DNA of 64,000 bases from Massilia rhizosphaerae (GCF_016093545.1 NZ_JADKYX010000004.1:372001-436000); one strand, 5' to 3'; counted from the first letter of the stretch, positions 35,265 through 44,295 are shown. The notes: generated from the letters alone by a model not told the origin. Made by a program: numbers and translations.

Positions 35265-35979
35265 CAAGAATCGACCTGAACGACTGCCCCAGTCCAGAAT
35301 TGTGGCGCAGGGCGATGAGACCGAGATTTACATCTACGACGCGATCGTGGCGGATGACGAAACCGCTTACTGGTGGGGCGGCGTGTCAGCCGAAACCCTT
35401 GTGCCGGCGATTCGTGACATCAAGAGCGGCACCGTGCGCCTACGTATCAATAGTCCAGGCGGCGACGTATTTGCCGCGCAGGCGATCTGCCAAGCTATCC
35501 GAGACACGGGCGCCAAGGTCATCGCTCACGTCGATGGGTATGCCGCCAGCGCTGCCACTGTAATCGCCACCGCGGCTGACGAGGTCGAGATCTCCGAAGG
35601 CGGCTTCTACATGATCCATAACGCCTGGACCTGGGCGATGGGTAATGCCAGCGATCTCACCGCTACCGCGGCCCTGTTGTCGAAGATCGATGGCAGCCTG
35701 GCCGCGCAGTACGCGAAGAAAAGCGGCATGGCCGTCGATGACGTACGCGCCGCGATGGACGCGGAAACGTGGTACACGGCCGAGGAGGCCGTTGCTGCAG
35801 GGCTGATCGACCGCGTCGCCGCCGGCAAGAAGGCCGAGGCGTCCTGGAACATGAGCGCCTATGCCAAGGCGCCGAAAGTCACGCCGCCGGAGCCCGAACC
35901 ACCCGATCCGACCGCTACCGCAGAACATCGTGCGCGCCAGCAGCAGCGTATCTCCATGCTGGCTCGCCTCAACCGATAG
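35233..35979 (+). CDS. Head maturation protease, ClpP-related
   Basis: 248 aa from ATG 35233 (GGGGG 6 nt upstream; an ATG at 35221 lacks a site). ClpP/SppA-like serine protease with INSPGGDVFAAQAI, catalytic Ser106 in DGYAASA and His129 in MIHNAW. Processes the capsid N-terminal scaffold. The C-terminal 30 residues are a proline/glutamate-rich tail. Confidence 0.92.
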   Translation: MPNLIKLLASNKNRPERLPQSRIVAQGDETEIYIYDAIVADDETAYWWGGVSAETLVPAIRDIKSGTVRLRINSPGGDVFAAQAICQAIRDTGAKVIAHVDGYAASAATVIATAADEVEISEGGFYMIHNAWTWAMGNASDLTATAALLSKIDGSLAAQYAKKSGMAVDDVRAAMDAETWYTAEEAVAAGLIDRVAAGKKAEASWNMSAYAKAPKVTPPEPEPPDPTATAEHRARQQQRISMLARLNR

Positions 35980-36003
35980 CTGACGCTCTCGCGCCACTAG
36001 ACA

Positions 36004-36030
36004 GGCCGCCTTCGCGCGGCCACTTTTTTT
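36004..36030 (+). terminator. Terminator-like hairpin between protease and capsid genes
   Basis: GGCCGC-CTTCGC-GCGGCC followed by AC and seven T. Inside the late operon, so it is read through by antitermination or tunes the capsid message. Confidence 0.75.
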
Positions 36031-36079
36031 GCCCCAACCGGCCGCGAGAGCGGACCAATCACCGAAAGGCACTCACCAA

Positions 36080-37342
36080 ATGAGCAAGCTCGCACAACTG
36101 CGCGCCCAGCGCGATGCAGCAGCTAAACAGGCCAACGACCTGAACAACAAATATCCCGCCGACCAACGCATGCCGGCGGCCGAGGCCGAGAAGCTGGACC
36201 AGTATTTGGCCCAGGTCGAGGCGATCGACGACGAGATCGTGCGCGAACAGAAAATGGCTCGCCTGGCGCTGGAGAGCAATCCGGACGCCGTACACGAAGC
36301 TGCGCTGAACGCGGCGACGCGCGAACCTGGCAAGCAGGGCGAAGAGGCCAAGGCCCTGCGCGCTTTCCTGACCGGTGGCATCAACGCCATGGCAGACGAA
36401 GACCGCAAGCGCATGCTGGCTCGCCAGACGCCGGATATCCGCGCGGCGATGTCGACCACGACGAACTCGGAGGGCGGCTACACCGTGTCGCCTGAGTACT
36501 ACCGCCAGCTCGAGATCGCCATGAAGGCCTTCGGCGGCATGCGCGGTCTGGCGAAGGTGATCCGCACGGGCTCTGGCGCGACGATGAACTTCCCGGCCGC
36601 GGACCCGACGACGGAAGTCGGCGAGATCGTCGGCCAAAACGCCACTGCGACGGCGCTGAGTACCGCTTTCACGAACATCACCCTGGACGTTTACAAGTAC
36701 TCGTCGAAATCGATCGCGTTGCCGTTCGAGTTGGTGCAGGACACGTTCATCGACATCGAGGCCTACGTTCAGTACCTGCTGGCGATGCGCCTGGGCCGCA
36801 TCCAGAACCAGCACTTCACGACCGGCACTGGCTCCGGCCAGCCGCGCGGCCTGCTGACCGGGGTGAGCGTTGGCAAGACCGGCACCACCGGCCAGACCGG
36901 CACGATCGTCTATGACGACTTTGTCGACCTGGAGCACTCGATCGACCCCGCTTACCGCAACCAGCCGGGTGTCGGCTACCAGATGCACGACACCTCGCTG
37001 AAGGTCGTCCGCAAGATCAAGGACGGCCAGAACCGGCCGATCTTCGTCCCGGGCTACGAAGCCAACGCGATGGTCAATGGCGGCGCGCCGGATACCCTCA
37101 TGGGACGTCCGATCCACATCAATCAGGACATGCCGACGATGGCCGCCAACGCCAAGTCGATCACGTTCGGCCAGCACGACAAATACGTGATCCGTGACGT
37201 GATGGACCTGACGGTGTTCCGCATGACCGACTCGGCGTTCACCCTGAACGGCCAGATCGGCTTCGTCGCTTTCATGCGCACGGGCGGCAACTTCATCGAT
37301 GTCGGCGGCGCCGTCAAGGCCTATCAGAATTCGGCCACTTGA
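36080..37342 (+). CDS. Major capsid protein (HK97 fold)
   Basis: 420 aa, ATG 36080 with AAAGG. N-terminal coiled-coil delta domain (1-110, LRAQRDAAAKQANDLNNKY) removed by the protease; then the HK97 fold with MSTTTNSEGGYTVSPEYYRQ, LPFELVQDTFIDIEAYVQ, GQPRGLLTGV and VFRMTDSAFTLNGQIGFVAF. Builds the icosahedral shell. Match to phage_capsid family is clear. Confidence 0.94.
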   Translation: MSKLAQLRAQRDAAAKQANDLNNKYPADQRMPAAEAEKLDQYLAQVEAIDDEIVREQKMARLALESNPDAVHEAALNAATREPGKQGEEAKALRAFLTGGINAMADEDRKRMLARQTPDIRAAMSTTTNSEGGYTVSPEYYRQLEIAMKAFGGMRGLAKVIRTGSGATMNFPAADPTTEVGEIVGQNATATALSTAFTNITLDVYKYSSKSIALPFELVQDTFIDIEAYVQYLLAMRLGRIQNQHFTTGTGSGQPRGLLTGVSVGKTGTTGQTGTIVYDDFVDLEHSIDPAYRNQPGVGYQMHDTSLKVVRKIKDGQNRPIFVPGYEANAMVNGGAPDTLMGRPIHINQDMPTMAANAKSITFGQHDKYVIRDVMDLTVFRMTDSAFTLNGQIGFVAFMRTGGNFIDVGGAVKAYQNSAT

Positions 37343-37390
37343 TCGTAACCGGCTGCCGGTTTCGGTCGGCAGCCACGCATGGAGAAAAAC

Positions 37391-37549
37391 ATGGCAGAAG
37401 CCCAAAAAGTAAAAGCTCGCGTCCTCGTGGACTGCGAGCTCGGCAAGGTCAACCAAGTCGTCGAGATCGACGCCAAGCAGGCCAAAACGCTGGTCGGCAC
37501 TGTCGACACCGATCCCGACGCCGTCGCGTATGCTGAATCGCTGAAGTAA
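37391..37549 (+). CDS. Small hypothetical protein after capsid
   Basis: 52 aa, MAEAQKVKARVLVDCELGKV, with GGAGAA 5 nt upstream. Ends ...DAVAYAESLK. The compact beta pattern (VKARVLVD, VNQVVEID) and position resemble small head proteins encoded after HK97-type capsids. A short gene easily missed; frame and ribosome site are convincing. Confidence 0.7.
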   Translation: MAEAQKVKARVLVDCELGKVNQVVEIDAKQAKTLVGTVDTDPDAVAYAESLK

Positions 37550-37553
37550 TCCC

Positions 37554-37730
37554 ATGGGACCCGACCCCGCTGCCTGGCTCGCCAACGTGCGCACCGAGGC
37601 GGCGGCGCCGGGAACTCTCCTGATCGTCGTGCGCGATCGTTCGCGCGCGGTGGCGATCTTCCCCGATCAAGTAGTCGGCAAGTCCGACGAAGAGCTGTTG
37701 GCGTTTATCGCCGCGCGGCTCGAAGAGTAA
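37554..37730 (+). CDS. Small hypothetical protein
   Basis: 58 aa, MGPDPAAWLANVRTEAAAPG, then TLLIVVRDRSRAVAIFPDQV and a helical end. Starts 4 bp after the previous stop. Not recognised; its size and place suggest a head accessory. Confidence 0.6.
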   Translation: MGPDPAAWLANVRTEAAAPGTLLIVVRDRSRAVAIFPDQVVGKSDEELLAFIAARLEE

Positions 37731-37751
37731 CTTTTCTCAAACAGGAAAACC

Positions 37752-38393
37752 ATGTCCGGACTTACCGATTACGCGCAGAACAAAGTGAAGGATGCGCTGT
37801 GGCGCGGCCAGGCGCTCGGCGCCCCGGCAACCGCCTACTTCGCACTTATCACGGCCAGCCGCGGCGAGCGGGCCAATTCGACCGCGTACGCACTCAACGA
37901 TACCGCTGTTGTCAAGATTGGCAGCGCGTATTCGTATTACAAGTGCACGACCGCTGGGACGTCGGCTGCTTCGATCCCCGGAACATATGTCGGCGCAATC
38001 GGCGAAGCAATCACCGATGGCACCGCGGTGTTCACCGAGCAGACGGCAGCGCTCGATGCGGGCTCGTACACGGAAGTATCGGGCGGCTCGTATGCTCGAG
38101 TTGGCGTCACAGCATCGCTCGCCAATTTCTCCGGTACGCAAGGCGCAGGCACGACCACAGCATCGAGCGGCACGAACGGCACCACGTCCAACAACGTCGC
38201 GATCACGTATCCTGCGCCGACGGGTCAATGGCATCCGTCCGGCGGCGCAGTCGTCGGCCAGGTCGTGTTCGACGCGTCGACCGGCGGCAATCCGTGGCAC
38301 TGGTCGTTGCTGTCGGCGCCGAAGAACGTCAACAACGGTGACGCCGCGCCGAGCGTTTCGGCTGGCGCCTGGGTCGACACGCTCGGTAACTGA
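37752..38393 (+). CDS. Phage fibre-like structural protein
   Basis: 213 aa, MSGLTDYAQNKVKDALWRGQ; LGAPATAYFALITA and GSYTEVSGGSYARVGV are a recurring pattern in phage tail- or head-fibre-like proteins. The middle (155-180) is Thr/Ser/Gly rich. It stands right after the head genes, not in the tail region, so a capsid fibre or decoration protein is plausible. Confidence 0.7.
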   Translation: MSGLTDYAQNKVKDALWRGQALGAPATAYFALITASRGERANSTAYALNDTAVVKIGSAYSYYKCTTAGTSAASIPGTYVGAIGEAITDGTAVFTEQTAALDAGSYTEVSGGSYARVGVTASLANFSGTQGAGTTTASSGTNGTTSNNVAITYPAPTGQWHPSGGAVVGQVVFDASTGGNPWHWSLLSAPKNVNNGDAAPSVSAGAWVDTLGN

Positions 38394-38398
38394 TCGTG

Positions 38399-38854
38399 AT
38401 GACCGCTGAACAGCAAACTGCGCTGCGCGATGAACTCAAGAATGATCCGGCGGCACGAGGCTATGCGGTCCATCTGCCGGACGATCCAGTACGAGCCGTC
38501 GAGCTAATCACGGAACAGATCACGACGATGACCGGCCCGTTGCGTTCGACTACTGCAAAGGCGTGGGCGGCTGCGGGCCCGATGGCGAAGATTGAGGACG
38601 CCTGTCTTGATGCGAGCCACCCTTGCCGGGCTTCCTGCCTCGTAATTCGCCAGTCATTCGCGTGCGGCGATTTGATCCACCTTGAGGATTCGCGCCTACA
38701 GACAATGCTTGCCGGCTGGGTCACCGCCGGGGTGGCGACGCAGGCCGCAGTGGATGAACTTTATCAGCTGGCCCAAGTGGCGGCCAGCCGTGCCGATGTG
38801 ATCGGTATTCCTTCGCCGTCTGCACGGGACGTGCTTGACGCATGGGGTAGCTAA
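38399..38854 (+). CDS. Hypothetical phage protein
   Basis: 151 aa, MTAEQQTALRDELKNDPAARGYA; ATG 38399 (a GTG one codon earlier is also possible). The N-terminal phrase recurs in phage proteins near fibre genes. Helical throughout, with HLPDDPVRAVELI. No function recognised. Confidence 0.7.
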   Translation: MTAEQQTALRDELKNDPAARGYAVHLPDDPVRAVELITEQITTMTGPLRSTTAKAWAAAGPMAKIEDACLDASHPCRASCLVIRQSFACGDLIHLEDSRLQTMLAGWVTAGVATQAAVDELYQLAQVAASRADVIGIPSPSARDVLDAWGS

Positions 38855-38856
38855 TA

Positions 38857-39342
38857 ATGTCCGGAAATATTCTACTCAAATCCGGCTCGATAACGACGAT
38901 CACCAGTACGGGGCCATCGCTTACGTCCGGTTCCGCGGGGCCTTCGGCAACTCCGATTACGCTCGATTGCAGCAATACGGGCAGCGCCGCTACGGCTGAC
39001 ATGTTCGCGGCTCTGTTCACGCTGACGGCGCAATGGGCAACGGTCACCGGAATTGCGGCCGGCACGACCGTCGCCGATCTGTACCTGGTTCCGGCAATTG
39101 ATGGATCGACCTTCCCGGACATCGACACAACGAGCGGTTCCAGTTACGTCCCGTTCACAATGCGTGTCGGGAGCTTTGTTGCGCCCAAGGCCCCGTCTGC
39201 TGGAACGAACATGACCTTTCAGTCGAATTCAGTCGACTTGTTTCCTGTTCTGTACAACGTCTACATCATCAACAGGTCCGGCCAGACGATGTCGGCTAAC
39301 TGGACGTTGAAAGCGCTCGCAGCGGCGGCGCAGTACACCTAA
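38857..39342 (+). CDS. Hypothetical phage structural protein
   Basis: 161 aa, beta-rich (MSGNILLKSGSITTITSTGP, ITLDCSNTGSAATADMF, LYNVYIINRSGQTMSANWTL). Shape suggests a jelly-roll or beta-sandwich virion component. One-base overlap with the LamG gene downstream. Function inferred from context only. Confidence 0.65.
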   Translation: MSGNILLKSGSITTITSTGPSLTSGSAGPSATPITLDCSNTGSAATADMFAALFTLTAQWATVTGIAAGTTVADLYLVPAIDGSTFPDIDTTSGSSYVPFTMRVGSFVAPKAPSAGTNMTFQSNSVDLFPVLYNVYIINRSGQTMSANWTLKALAAAAQYT

Positions 39343-40913
39343 TGGTCGCGCTCGTTACCCACCGCGTTCGTACGATCCAGCCCCAATCGAACATCCAAAT
39401 TGATTGGAGCAACCCGCTCACACAGGGGCTCGTATTCGCATACACATGCGGCAATGAGGTGCAGGGATGGGGTGAGGATGGGCGTAACGGCATCCAATAC
39501 GTCCAAGTCAGTACGGGAAACCCTGTTGGCAGGGCGATCAACACACTGAGTGGAACGGGCGGGCAGCTTCTTTCGTCTACCAGTGGCTACCTGTTTGGCA
39601 GCCCTTCGCAAACCTCTGTCAAATCCGGCGTTTATAGCCTGTTCTCTTTTGGCACAGGGCCGTCTAGCGGAATCCAAAGCGCCCTTGATGACGACGACGG
39701 CACAAACCGACGCTTCCAGTTCAGGATCAATGCCGGCAAGGTTGAGTTCAACCCATTCTACAGCGGCGGTAATGGAAACGTGATTTCGCCTGTTGCCCTA
39801 TCCGCAACAGATCTCGCCACTGGTTTTGCGATGGGTGCGACAGTTAATGGGACCGCATACGCCGCGTATCAGAAAGGGATTAAAACGTCGGGAACTCCGA
39901 TGCCGAGTACTGCGCTAACGCCGAACACAAGCATTATGGTCGGCGCGCGCAAGGTTGGGACGACACAATGCTGGCTGGTCGGCGGCTTGATGTTGGTGGC
40001 AATGTGGAACCGCCCGTTGACCGATGCGGAGCACGCAAGCCTTGCAGATAATCCTTGGCAACTGTTCCAGGCTTCGCCGCGGCGGATATGGATGCCGCAG
40101 CCGGCGAGCAATCTCGGTGGCGCGCTGTTTGATTCCGCTGGGCTGACAGCTTCAAGTGGTACAGGGACGTTGGCAACTGGGATCGCTCTGAATTCCGCCA
40201 GTACGTCGCTGGTAGAAGCATCGGTTTCTGTGACGTCATCAATCAGCTTGGCTAGTGCAGGTACTGCTATATCGCTGGCTGTCGCAGAGCTGATTGCGCA
40301 AATCCAGTTGAACGCCGTAGCTGCGAATGATGTATCGGCAGGTAGCGACCTGGTGACACAGGTACAACTGGCGAGCGTGGCAAGCACGGCATCCGCAGCC
40401 GGCGTGACCTTGCTGACGCAGATTCCAATCGGATCCGCTGGCTACTCGCAGACGGATTCGGCGAGTGCATTGGCGATTGCAGCGGCCTGGGGCTCGGTTG
40501 CGAATAGTGCGTCCAGCGCATATGCAGCGCTGACGACGGGCGTTCAGATCGGTGCCGCAGCGTACGAGGCGTGTGCCGGCAGTTCGTCGCTTTCTACCGG
40601 GTTGGTTCTCGATGGAGCGGCTATCACGTGGGCAAGGGCGGCCGGCGCACTAACGTCTTCGATCAAGCTCGCGGCGAGTGGGGTTGATGCGCAAACCACG
40701 TCGACGGGCCGCGTCACTCTCGCGACGTCCGTTGGGCTGTTTTCGCAAGGGGCTACGGGGTCGTATGCGAATACCTCGTTGGCAGGCGTGCTGATTACGT
40801 ATGCAAGTGCACCTGCAGGGCCCGGCTATGCGCCGAAGAAGCGTTACAACGAAAGCCGGCCGGCCGGAGCAAATTCGTCCAGGCCTGAAGCGATACAAAG
40901 GAATCTCCGATGA
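39342..40913 (+). CDS. LamG-like/concanavalin-fold protein with degenerate Ala/Ser repeats
   Basis: 523 aa. Residues about 20-250 form a LamG-like beta-sandwich ending in the common tail NRPLTDAEHASLADNPWQLF. Residues 265-500 are eight or nine degenerate repeats of about 25-28 residues, each with LTTGIQL-like core (LATGIALNSAS, LVTQVQLASVAS, LTTGVQIGAAAY, LSTGLVLDGAAI, LTSSIKLAASG, LATSVGLFSQG). The basic C-terminus (KKRYNESRP) could anchor it to the virion. Probably a carbohydrate-binding head or tail fibre. Overlaps the connector gene by ATGA. Confidence 0.75.
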   Translation: MVALVTHRVRTIQPQSNIQIDWSNPLTQGLVFAYTCGNEVQGWGEDGRNGIQYVQVSTGNPVGRAINTLSGTGGQLLSSTSGYLFGSPSQTSVKSGVYSLFSFGTGPSSGIQSALDDDDGTNRRFQFRINAGKVEFNPFYSGGNGNVISPVALSATDLATGFAMGATVNGTAYAAYQKGIKTSGTPMPSTALTPNTSIMVGARKVGTTQCWLVGGLMLVAMWNRPLTDAEHASLADNPWQLFQASPRRIWMPQPASNLGGALFDSAGLTASSGTGTLATGIALNSASTSLVEASVSVTSSISLASAGTAISLAVAELIAQIQLNAVAANDVSAGSDLVTQVQLASVASTASAAGVTLLTQIPIGSAGYSQTDSASALAIAAAWGSVANSASSAYAALTTGVQIGAAAYEACAGSSSLSTGLVLDGAAITWARAAGALTSSIKLAASGVDAQTTSTGRVTLATSVGLFSQGATGSYANTSLAGVLITYASAPAGPGYAPKKRYNESRPAGANSSRPEAIQRNLR

Positions 40914-41473
40914 CTACACGACAGGTCTCGCCGCCAGATGTGATGGCGGTGACGCTGGCTGATGCGAAGGCACAACTGCGCATCGACTCGGACGACACCG
41001 CGTTCGATTCGCAGTTGTCCATCTGGATCGCTGGCATCACCGAAGAGGCAGAGCATGCAACTGGTCGAGCGTTCGTCAACCGACCAATGAGGGTGACGTT
41101 GGACGCCTTCCCAGACGCGATTCGCTTGAGCGCGCCGACGTTCAGTGTGGAGCGTCTCAAGTTTGTCGACGTCGATGGACAAGAGCAGGTCCTCGACCCG
41201 GTCGACTACTTCGCCGACACGGTTACGGAACCGGGTTACATCGTGCCGGCGAGCGGTAAGGCTTGGCCGGCGACTGCAGACCGCGTGAATGTCGTGAGCG
41301 TTGACTACACGGCGGGCTACGGGTCCGATGCTACGACGGTTCCGTCGAGTGCAAAACTCTACATCCTTGCGCGCCTGACGGAGCAGTGGGACCCGATCGT
41401 CAAGGAGTTCAAGGAGACGGTTAAGTCCAACTTTGTCGGGCGGCTGTTGGATAACCTGAAGGTGTATGGATGA
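40910..41473 (+). CDS. Head-tail connector protein (gp6-like)
   Basis: 187 aa. VTLADAKAQLRIDSDDTAFD and the following helical pair IWIAGITEEAEHATGR are the signature of HK97 gp6/SPP1 gp15-type adaptors. VNVVSVDYTAGYG and SSAKLYILARL also match. Sits under the portal in the neck. Confidence 0.88.
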   Translation: MTTRQVSPPDVMAVTLADAKAQLRIDSDDTAFDSQLSIWIAGITEEAEHATGRAFVNRPMRVTLDAFPDAIRLSAPTFSVERLKFVDVDGQEQVLDPVDYFADTVTEPGYIVPASGKAWPATADRVNVVSVDYTAGYGSDATTVPSSAKLYILARLTEQWDPIVKEFKETVKSNFVGRLLDNLKVYG

Positions 41474-41811
41474 TCGCTTACGACACCTTCGTGCTCGATA
41501 AGCGCGTAATCCTTCAGGAGCGGTCTAGTGCGCGCGACGCTCTCAACAAGCCTGTTGACGCATGGGTGAACGTCTTGCCCGGCGACGGCACGACGTGGGC
41601 GTCTATCACCGACCAGACCGGGCATCAGTATATGGCTGCCGGCGGCACGCAGAACGCGGTACAGACCCAAATCAAGATCCGGCGTCGCGCGGGCGTCATA
41701 CCGAGCATGCGGGTCCTGCATGGTCAGGTGCCCTACGACATCCAGGCAGTGCTCGAGCGAGATCGCACGTGGATGATCTTGATGTGCACGAAAGGGGTGT
41801 CGAATGGCTGA
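41470..41811 (+). CDS. Phage head closure (head-tail adaptor) protein
   Basis: 113 aa, beta-barrel of the SPP1 gp16/HK97 stopper family: LDKRVILQERSSARDALNKP, WASITDQTGHQYMAAGG, IKIRRRAGVIPSMRVLHG. Coupled by ATGA to the gp6-like gene; overlaps the next gene by 8 nt. Confidence 0.85.
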   Translation: MIAYDTFVLDKRVILQERSSARDALNKPVDAWVNVLPGDGTTWASITDQTGHQYMAAGGTQNAVQTQIKIRRRAGVIPSMRVLHGQVPYDIQAVLERDRTWMILMCTKGVSNG

Positions 41812-42313
41812 CCTAAAGGTAGACGGCCTGGACGAACTGCACAGACGCATGGCCGGTGTCAGCGAAAGGTTGGTTAAAAACGTGCTGCGCTCAAGTGTGC
41901 GCAAGGGCGGGAATGTGATCCGCAACCAAGCACGCGCGAATTTCAATAGCGCCGTCGGACCCAACGATCTGACGGGCGCGCTAAAGGCGTCGATCCGGGT
42001 CACGCCGCGGCGCGGCACGCCGACGCGGGTCGTCGTCAGCATCGTTGCCGGTGACTTGACGCAGGCGCAAGTCCGGAAGTTCGGAATCAAGGCCGCGTAC
42101 TACGCGTTATGGGTCGAAAAGGGCCACATCAACCGGAAGGCCGGTGAAGCGCTGCGTGGCAGCAAGGCCACTCTGAAAGCCATCCGTGCGGCCTCGACCA
42201 ACAATACGCCTGCGCATCCGTACATGCTGCCTGCACTTCAGACGAAGGCGCAGGAAGCGGTCGATGTCGTAATCCATGACGTCGCCGCCAGATTGCCGGA
42301 GGTCGTCCAATGA
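41804..42313 (+). CDS. HK97 gp10-family neck/tail completion protein
   Basis: 169 aa. GLDELHRRMAGVSERLVKNV, VIRNQARANF and the late AHPYMLPALQTKAQEAVDVV are typical of gp10-like proteins that bridge neck and tail. ATGA overlap with the following gene. Confidence 0.87.
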   Translation: MADLKVDGLDELHRRMAGVSERLVKNVLRSSVRKGGNVIRNQARANFNSAVGPNDLTGALKASIRVTPRRGTPTRVVVSIVAGDLTQAQVRKFGIKAAYYALWVEKGHINRKAGEALRGSKATLKAIRAASTNNTPAHPYMLPALQTKAQEAVDVVIHDVAARLPEVVQ

Positions 42314-42708
42314 CGATACATGAAGCCGTGCTGGCACTGCTGCAGGCCTCTGGTGACCTGATCGGGTTCGTGGGAGATCGTATCTATCCGGACGTGATGG
42401 ACGAGCCGCCGGTCTATCCGTCCGTGACGTTCCAGAAGGTCGACGGCGCCGACGCGCGCGGCGCGGTATCCAACCCTGGCCTACGGCGCGCTGTGTTCCA
42501 GGTTTCGACCTGGGCGAGGTCTCGCCTCGAGGTCGCGCAGATCGCGGCGTTGGTGAAAACGGCCATGGACCGCAAGCGCAAAGTCTCGGTGGTCGGCGTA
42601 CCGATCAACGACTGCTTCTATGACAGCGATGTCGACCTGTACGACCCGGACGTGAAGATCTACTTTAACCATATGAGCTTCACCATCCACTACCGCGAGC
42701 CGACATGA
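42310..42708 (+). CDS. DUF3168 tail completion protein
   Basis: 132 aa; IHEAVLALLQASGDLIGFVG, RIYPDVMDEPPVYPSVTFQK and FQVSTWARSRLEVAQIAALV match the DUF3168/gp11-like tail terminator family. Closes the tail tube at its head-proximal end. Confidence 0.88.
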   Translation: MTIHEAVLALLQASGDLIGFVGDRIYPDVMDEPPVYPSVTFQKVDGADARGAVSNPGLRRAVFQVSTWARSRLEVAQIAALVKTAMDRKRKVSVVGVPINDCFYDSDVDLYDPDVKIYFNHMSFTIHYREPT

Positions 42709-43112
42709 CCAAAGCAGAAGAGATCATCGCTGCGATCCAAGCCGCACTTACGGCGGCCGGGCTTACGGTCCGCGATGACGTTGCCGAAGTATTCAGCTTC
42801 GAGGATGGGCCGCGCATCGTGTTGGACTGTGGTGACGAATATCCGGATCCGGTTGTCGGCATGGGCTTCGTCTACTGGAACCTGAGCGTGATGCTTCTGA
42901 TCGGCGCCGACGGACCGGTGCCGAAGTTGGCGCCCGAAGCTACTCGCGCCGCGGCGCACGCCGCCCTGTATGCGGATCGAACACTTGGCGGCGTCGTCAT
43001 CGATCTGGCCGTCGGCCCGATCTCGCGCGGCATCGACGAGGAAAATCCGGCCTGCGGCATCACCCAGGTCACCTACAACCTGAAATACCGAACCATGGAA
43101 GGCATCGCATGA
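42705..43112 (+). CDS. Tail terminator-like protein
   Basis: 135 aa; MTKAEEIIAAIQAALTAAGL, an acidic beta region, then GVVIDLAVGPISRGIDEENP and a final YNLKYRTMEGIA strand. Similar in size and fold pattern to minor tail U-type proteins. Overlaps both neighbours by ATGA. Confidence 0.75.
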   Translation: MTKAEEIIAAIQAALTAAGLTVRDDVAEVFSFEDGPRIVLDCGDEYPDPVVGMGFVYWNLSVMLLIGADGPVPKLAPEATRAAAHAALYADRTLGGVVIDLAVGPISRGIDEENPACGITQVTYNLKYRTMEGIA

Positions 43113-43288
43113 ACGACGATAACGCAGGCTTGGGCGGCAGTTACATGCTTGACCCCACGACCGGCAAGCGCACCCTCGTGGCGCGCACCGAACCCCCGGC
43201 TGAAGCCGCGGCGCAAATCGATGAACCCGCTGAGGCGGGTTTTTTTACGCCGGTCGAACCGGCTGACACGACCACCACCACGGAGTAA
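43109..43288 (+). CDS. 59-aa protein containing an intrinsic-terminator sequence
   Basis: ATG 43109 coupled by ATGA to the previous gene; MNDDNAGLGGSYMLDPTTGK, then a Pro/Ala/Glu-rich tail. Codons for DEPAEAGFFTPVE form a perfect terminator hairpin (see 43223-43246). Short and unstructured; the DNA or RNA role may matter more than the peptide. Confidence 0.65.
   Translation: MNDDNAGLGGSYMLDPTTGKRTLVARTEPPAEAAAQIDEPAEAGFFTPVEPADTTTTTE
43223..43246 (+). terminator. Terminator hairpin inside a coding sequence
   Basis: AACCCGC-TGAG-GCGGGTT with six or seven T. It separates the connector genes from the tail tube gene and may lower or separate transcription of the latter. Confidence 0.7.
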
Positions 43289-43290
43289 GC

Positions 43291-44229
43291 ATGTCCCTGT
43301 TGAACCGAAAACGCACGATCCTGTCCAAGATCGAAACGGCCTACGGCACCGACTCGGTTCCTACCGGCGCCGCCAATGCGATCCTGGTCAAAAACATCAA
43401 CGTGACGCCGATGGAAACGCAACTGGTGTCCCGCGACCTGATCCGTCCGTACATGGGCAACTCGCAGAACCTGGCCGCCTCCGTCTACGGCAAACTGGAA
43501 CTCGAGGTCGAGTTGGCCGGCTCCGGCACCGCAGGCACGGCGCCCGCGTTCGGCCCGCTGTTGCGCGCATGCGGCCTGTCGGAGACCATCTCCGCCGGCA
43601 CCAGTGTCATCTACGCGCCGGTGTCCGCTTCGTTCGAGTCCGTAACGAACTATTTCAATCTGGACGGCGTTCTGCACAAGATGACCGGCTCGCGCGGTAG
43701 CGTGTCGGTCGCATTCAGCGCTCAGGGCATTCCAACGCTGAAGTTTTCCTTCCAGGGCCTGTATTCGCCCGTCGTCGACTCGCCTGCACCCACGGGCGTA
43801 GTGTTCAGCGCGTTCCAATTGCCGCTTATCGTCAACAACGTCAACACCACCGGTTTGAGTCTGCAGAGCTTTAGTGGCATGGTGCTGTCGGACCTGTCGA
43901 TAGACCTGGCCAATTCGCTGACGTTCCGCTCGCTGGTGGGCGGGACCGAGCAGGTTCTCATCACTGACCGTAAGCCGGCCGGCTCGATCACGTTCGAAGC
44001 AACGACTGTCGCGGCGAAAGACTGGTGGACCGCCGCGCGCAACGCTGCTACCGGCTCGCTGACCGTCACCCACGGTACCGTCGCCGGCAACAAAGTCACG
44101 ATCGCTGCACCTCTGGCGCAGATCACGCAGCCAACCTATTCCGATAAGGACGGCATCGCGATGATCCAGGCGAGCCTCGTACTGGTGCCGAATGCCGGCA
44201 ACGACGAGCTGACGTTCACCTTCCTGTAA
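43291..44229 (+). CDS. Major tail tube protein
   Basis: 312 aa. MSLLNRKRTILSKIETAYGT, PTGAANAILVKNINVTPME and GKLELEVELAGSGTAGTAP belong to the phage tail tube family; the C-terminus (MIQASLVLVPNAGNDELTFT) is a beta-rich Ig-like part. Forms the hexameric rings of the tail. Confidence 0.85.
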   Translation: MSLLNRKRTILSKIETAYGTDSVPTGAANAILVKNINVTPMETQLVSRDLIRPYMGNSQNLAASVYGKLELEVELAGSGTAGTAPAFGPLLRACGLSETISAGTSVIYAPVSASFESVTNYFNLDGVLHKMTGSRGSVSVAFSAQGIPTLKFSFQGLYSPVVDSPAPTGVVFSAFQLPLIVNNVNTTGLSLQSFSGMVLSDLSIDLANSLTFRSLVGGTEQVLITDRKPAGSITFEATTVAAKDWWTAARNAATGSLTVTHGTVAGNKVTIAAPLAQITQPTYSDKDGIAMIQASLVLVPNAGNDELTFTFL

Positions 44230-44263
44230 TACCCGGCGCAAGCCGACAACCGAGCACCGGCCG

Positions 44264-44295
44264 GCCGCCGTCGCCCTTCGCGTGGGCGCGGCGGC
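44264..44295 (+). other. GC-rich hairpin between tail tube and tail chaperone genes
   Basis: CGCCC(44272-44276)/GGGCG(44284-44288) extended by GCCGCC/GGCGGC across a small internal loop. No T run follows, so it is more likely an mRNA stability or processing element than a terminator. Confidence 0.5.
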
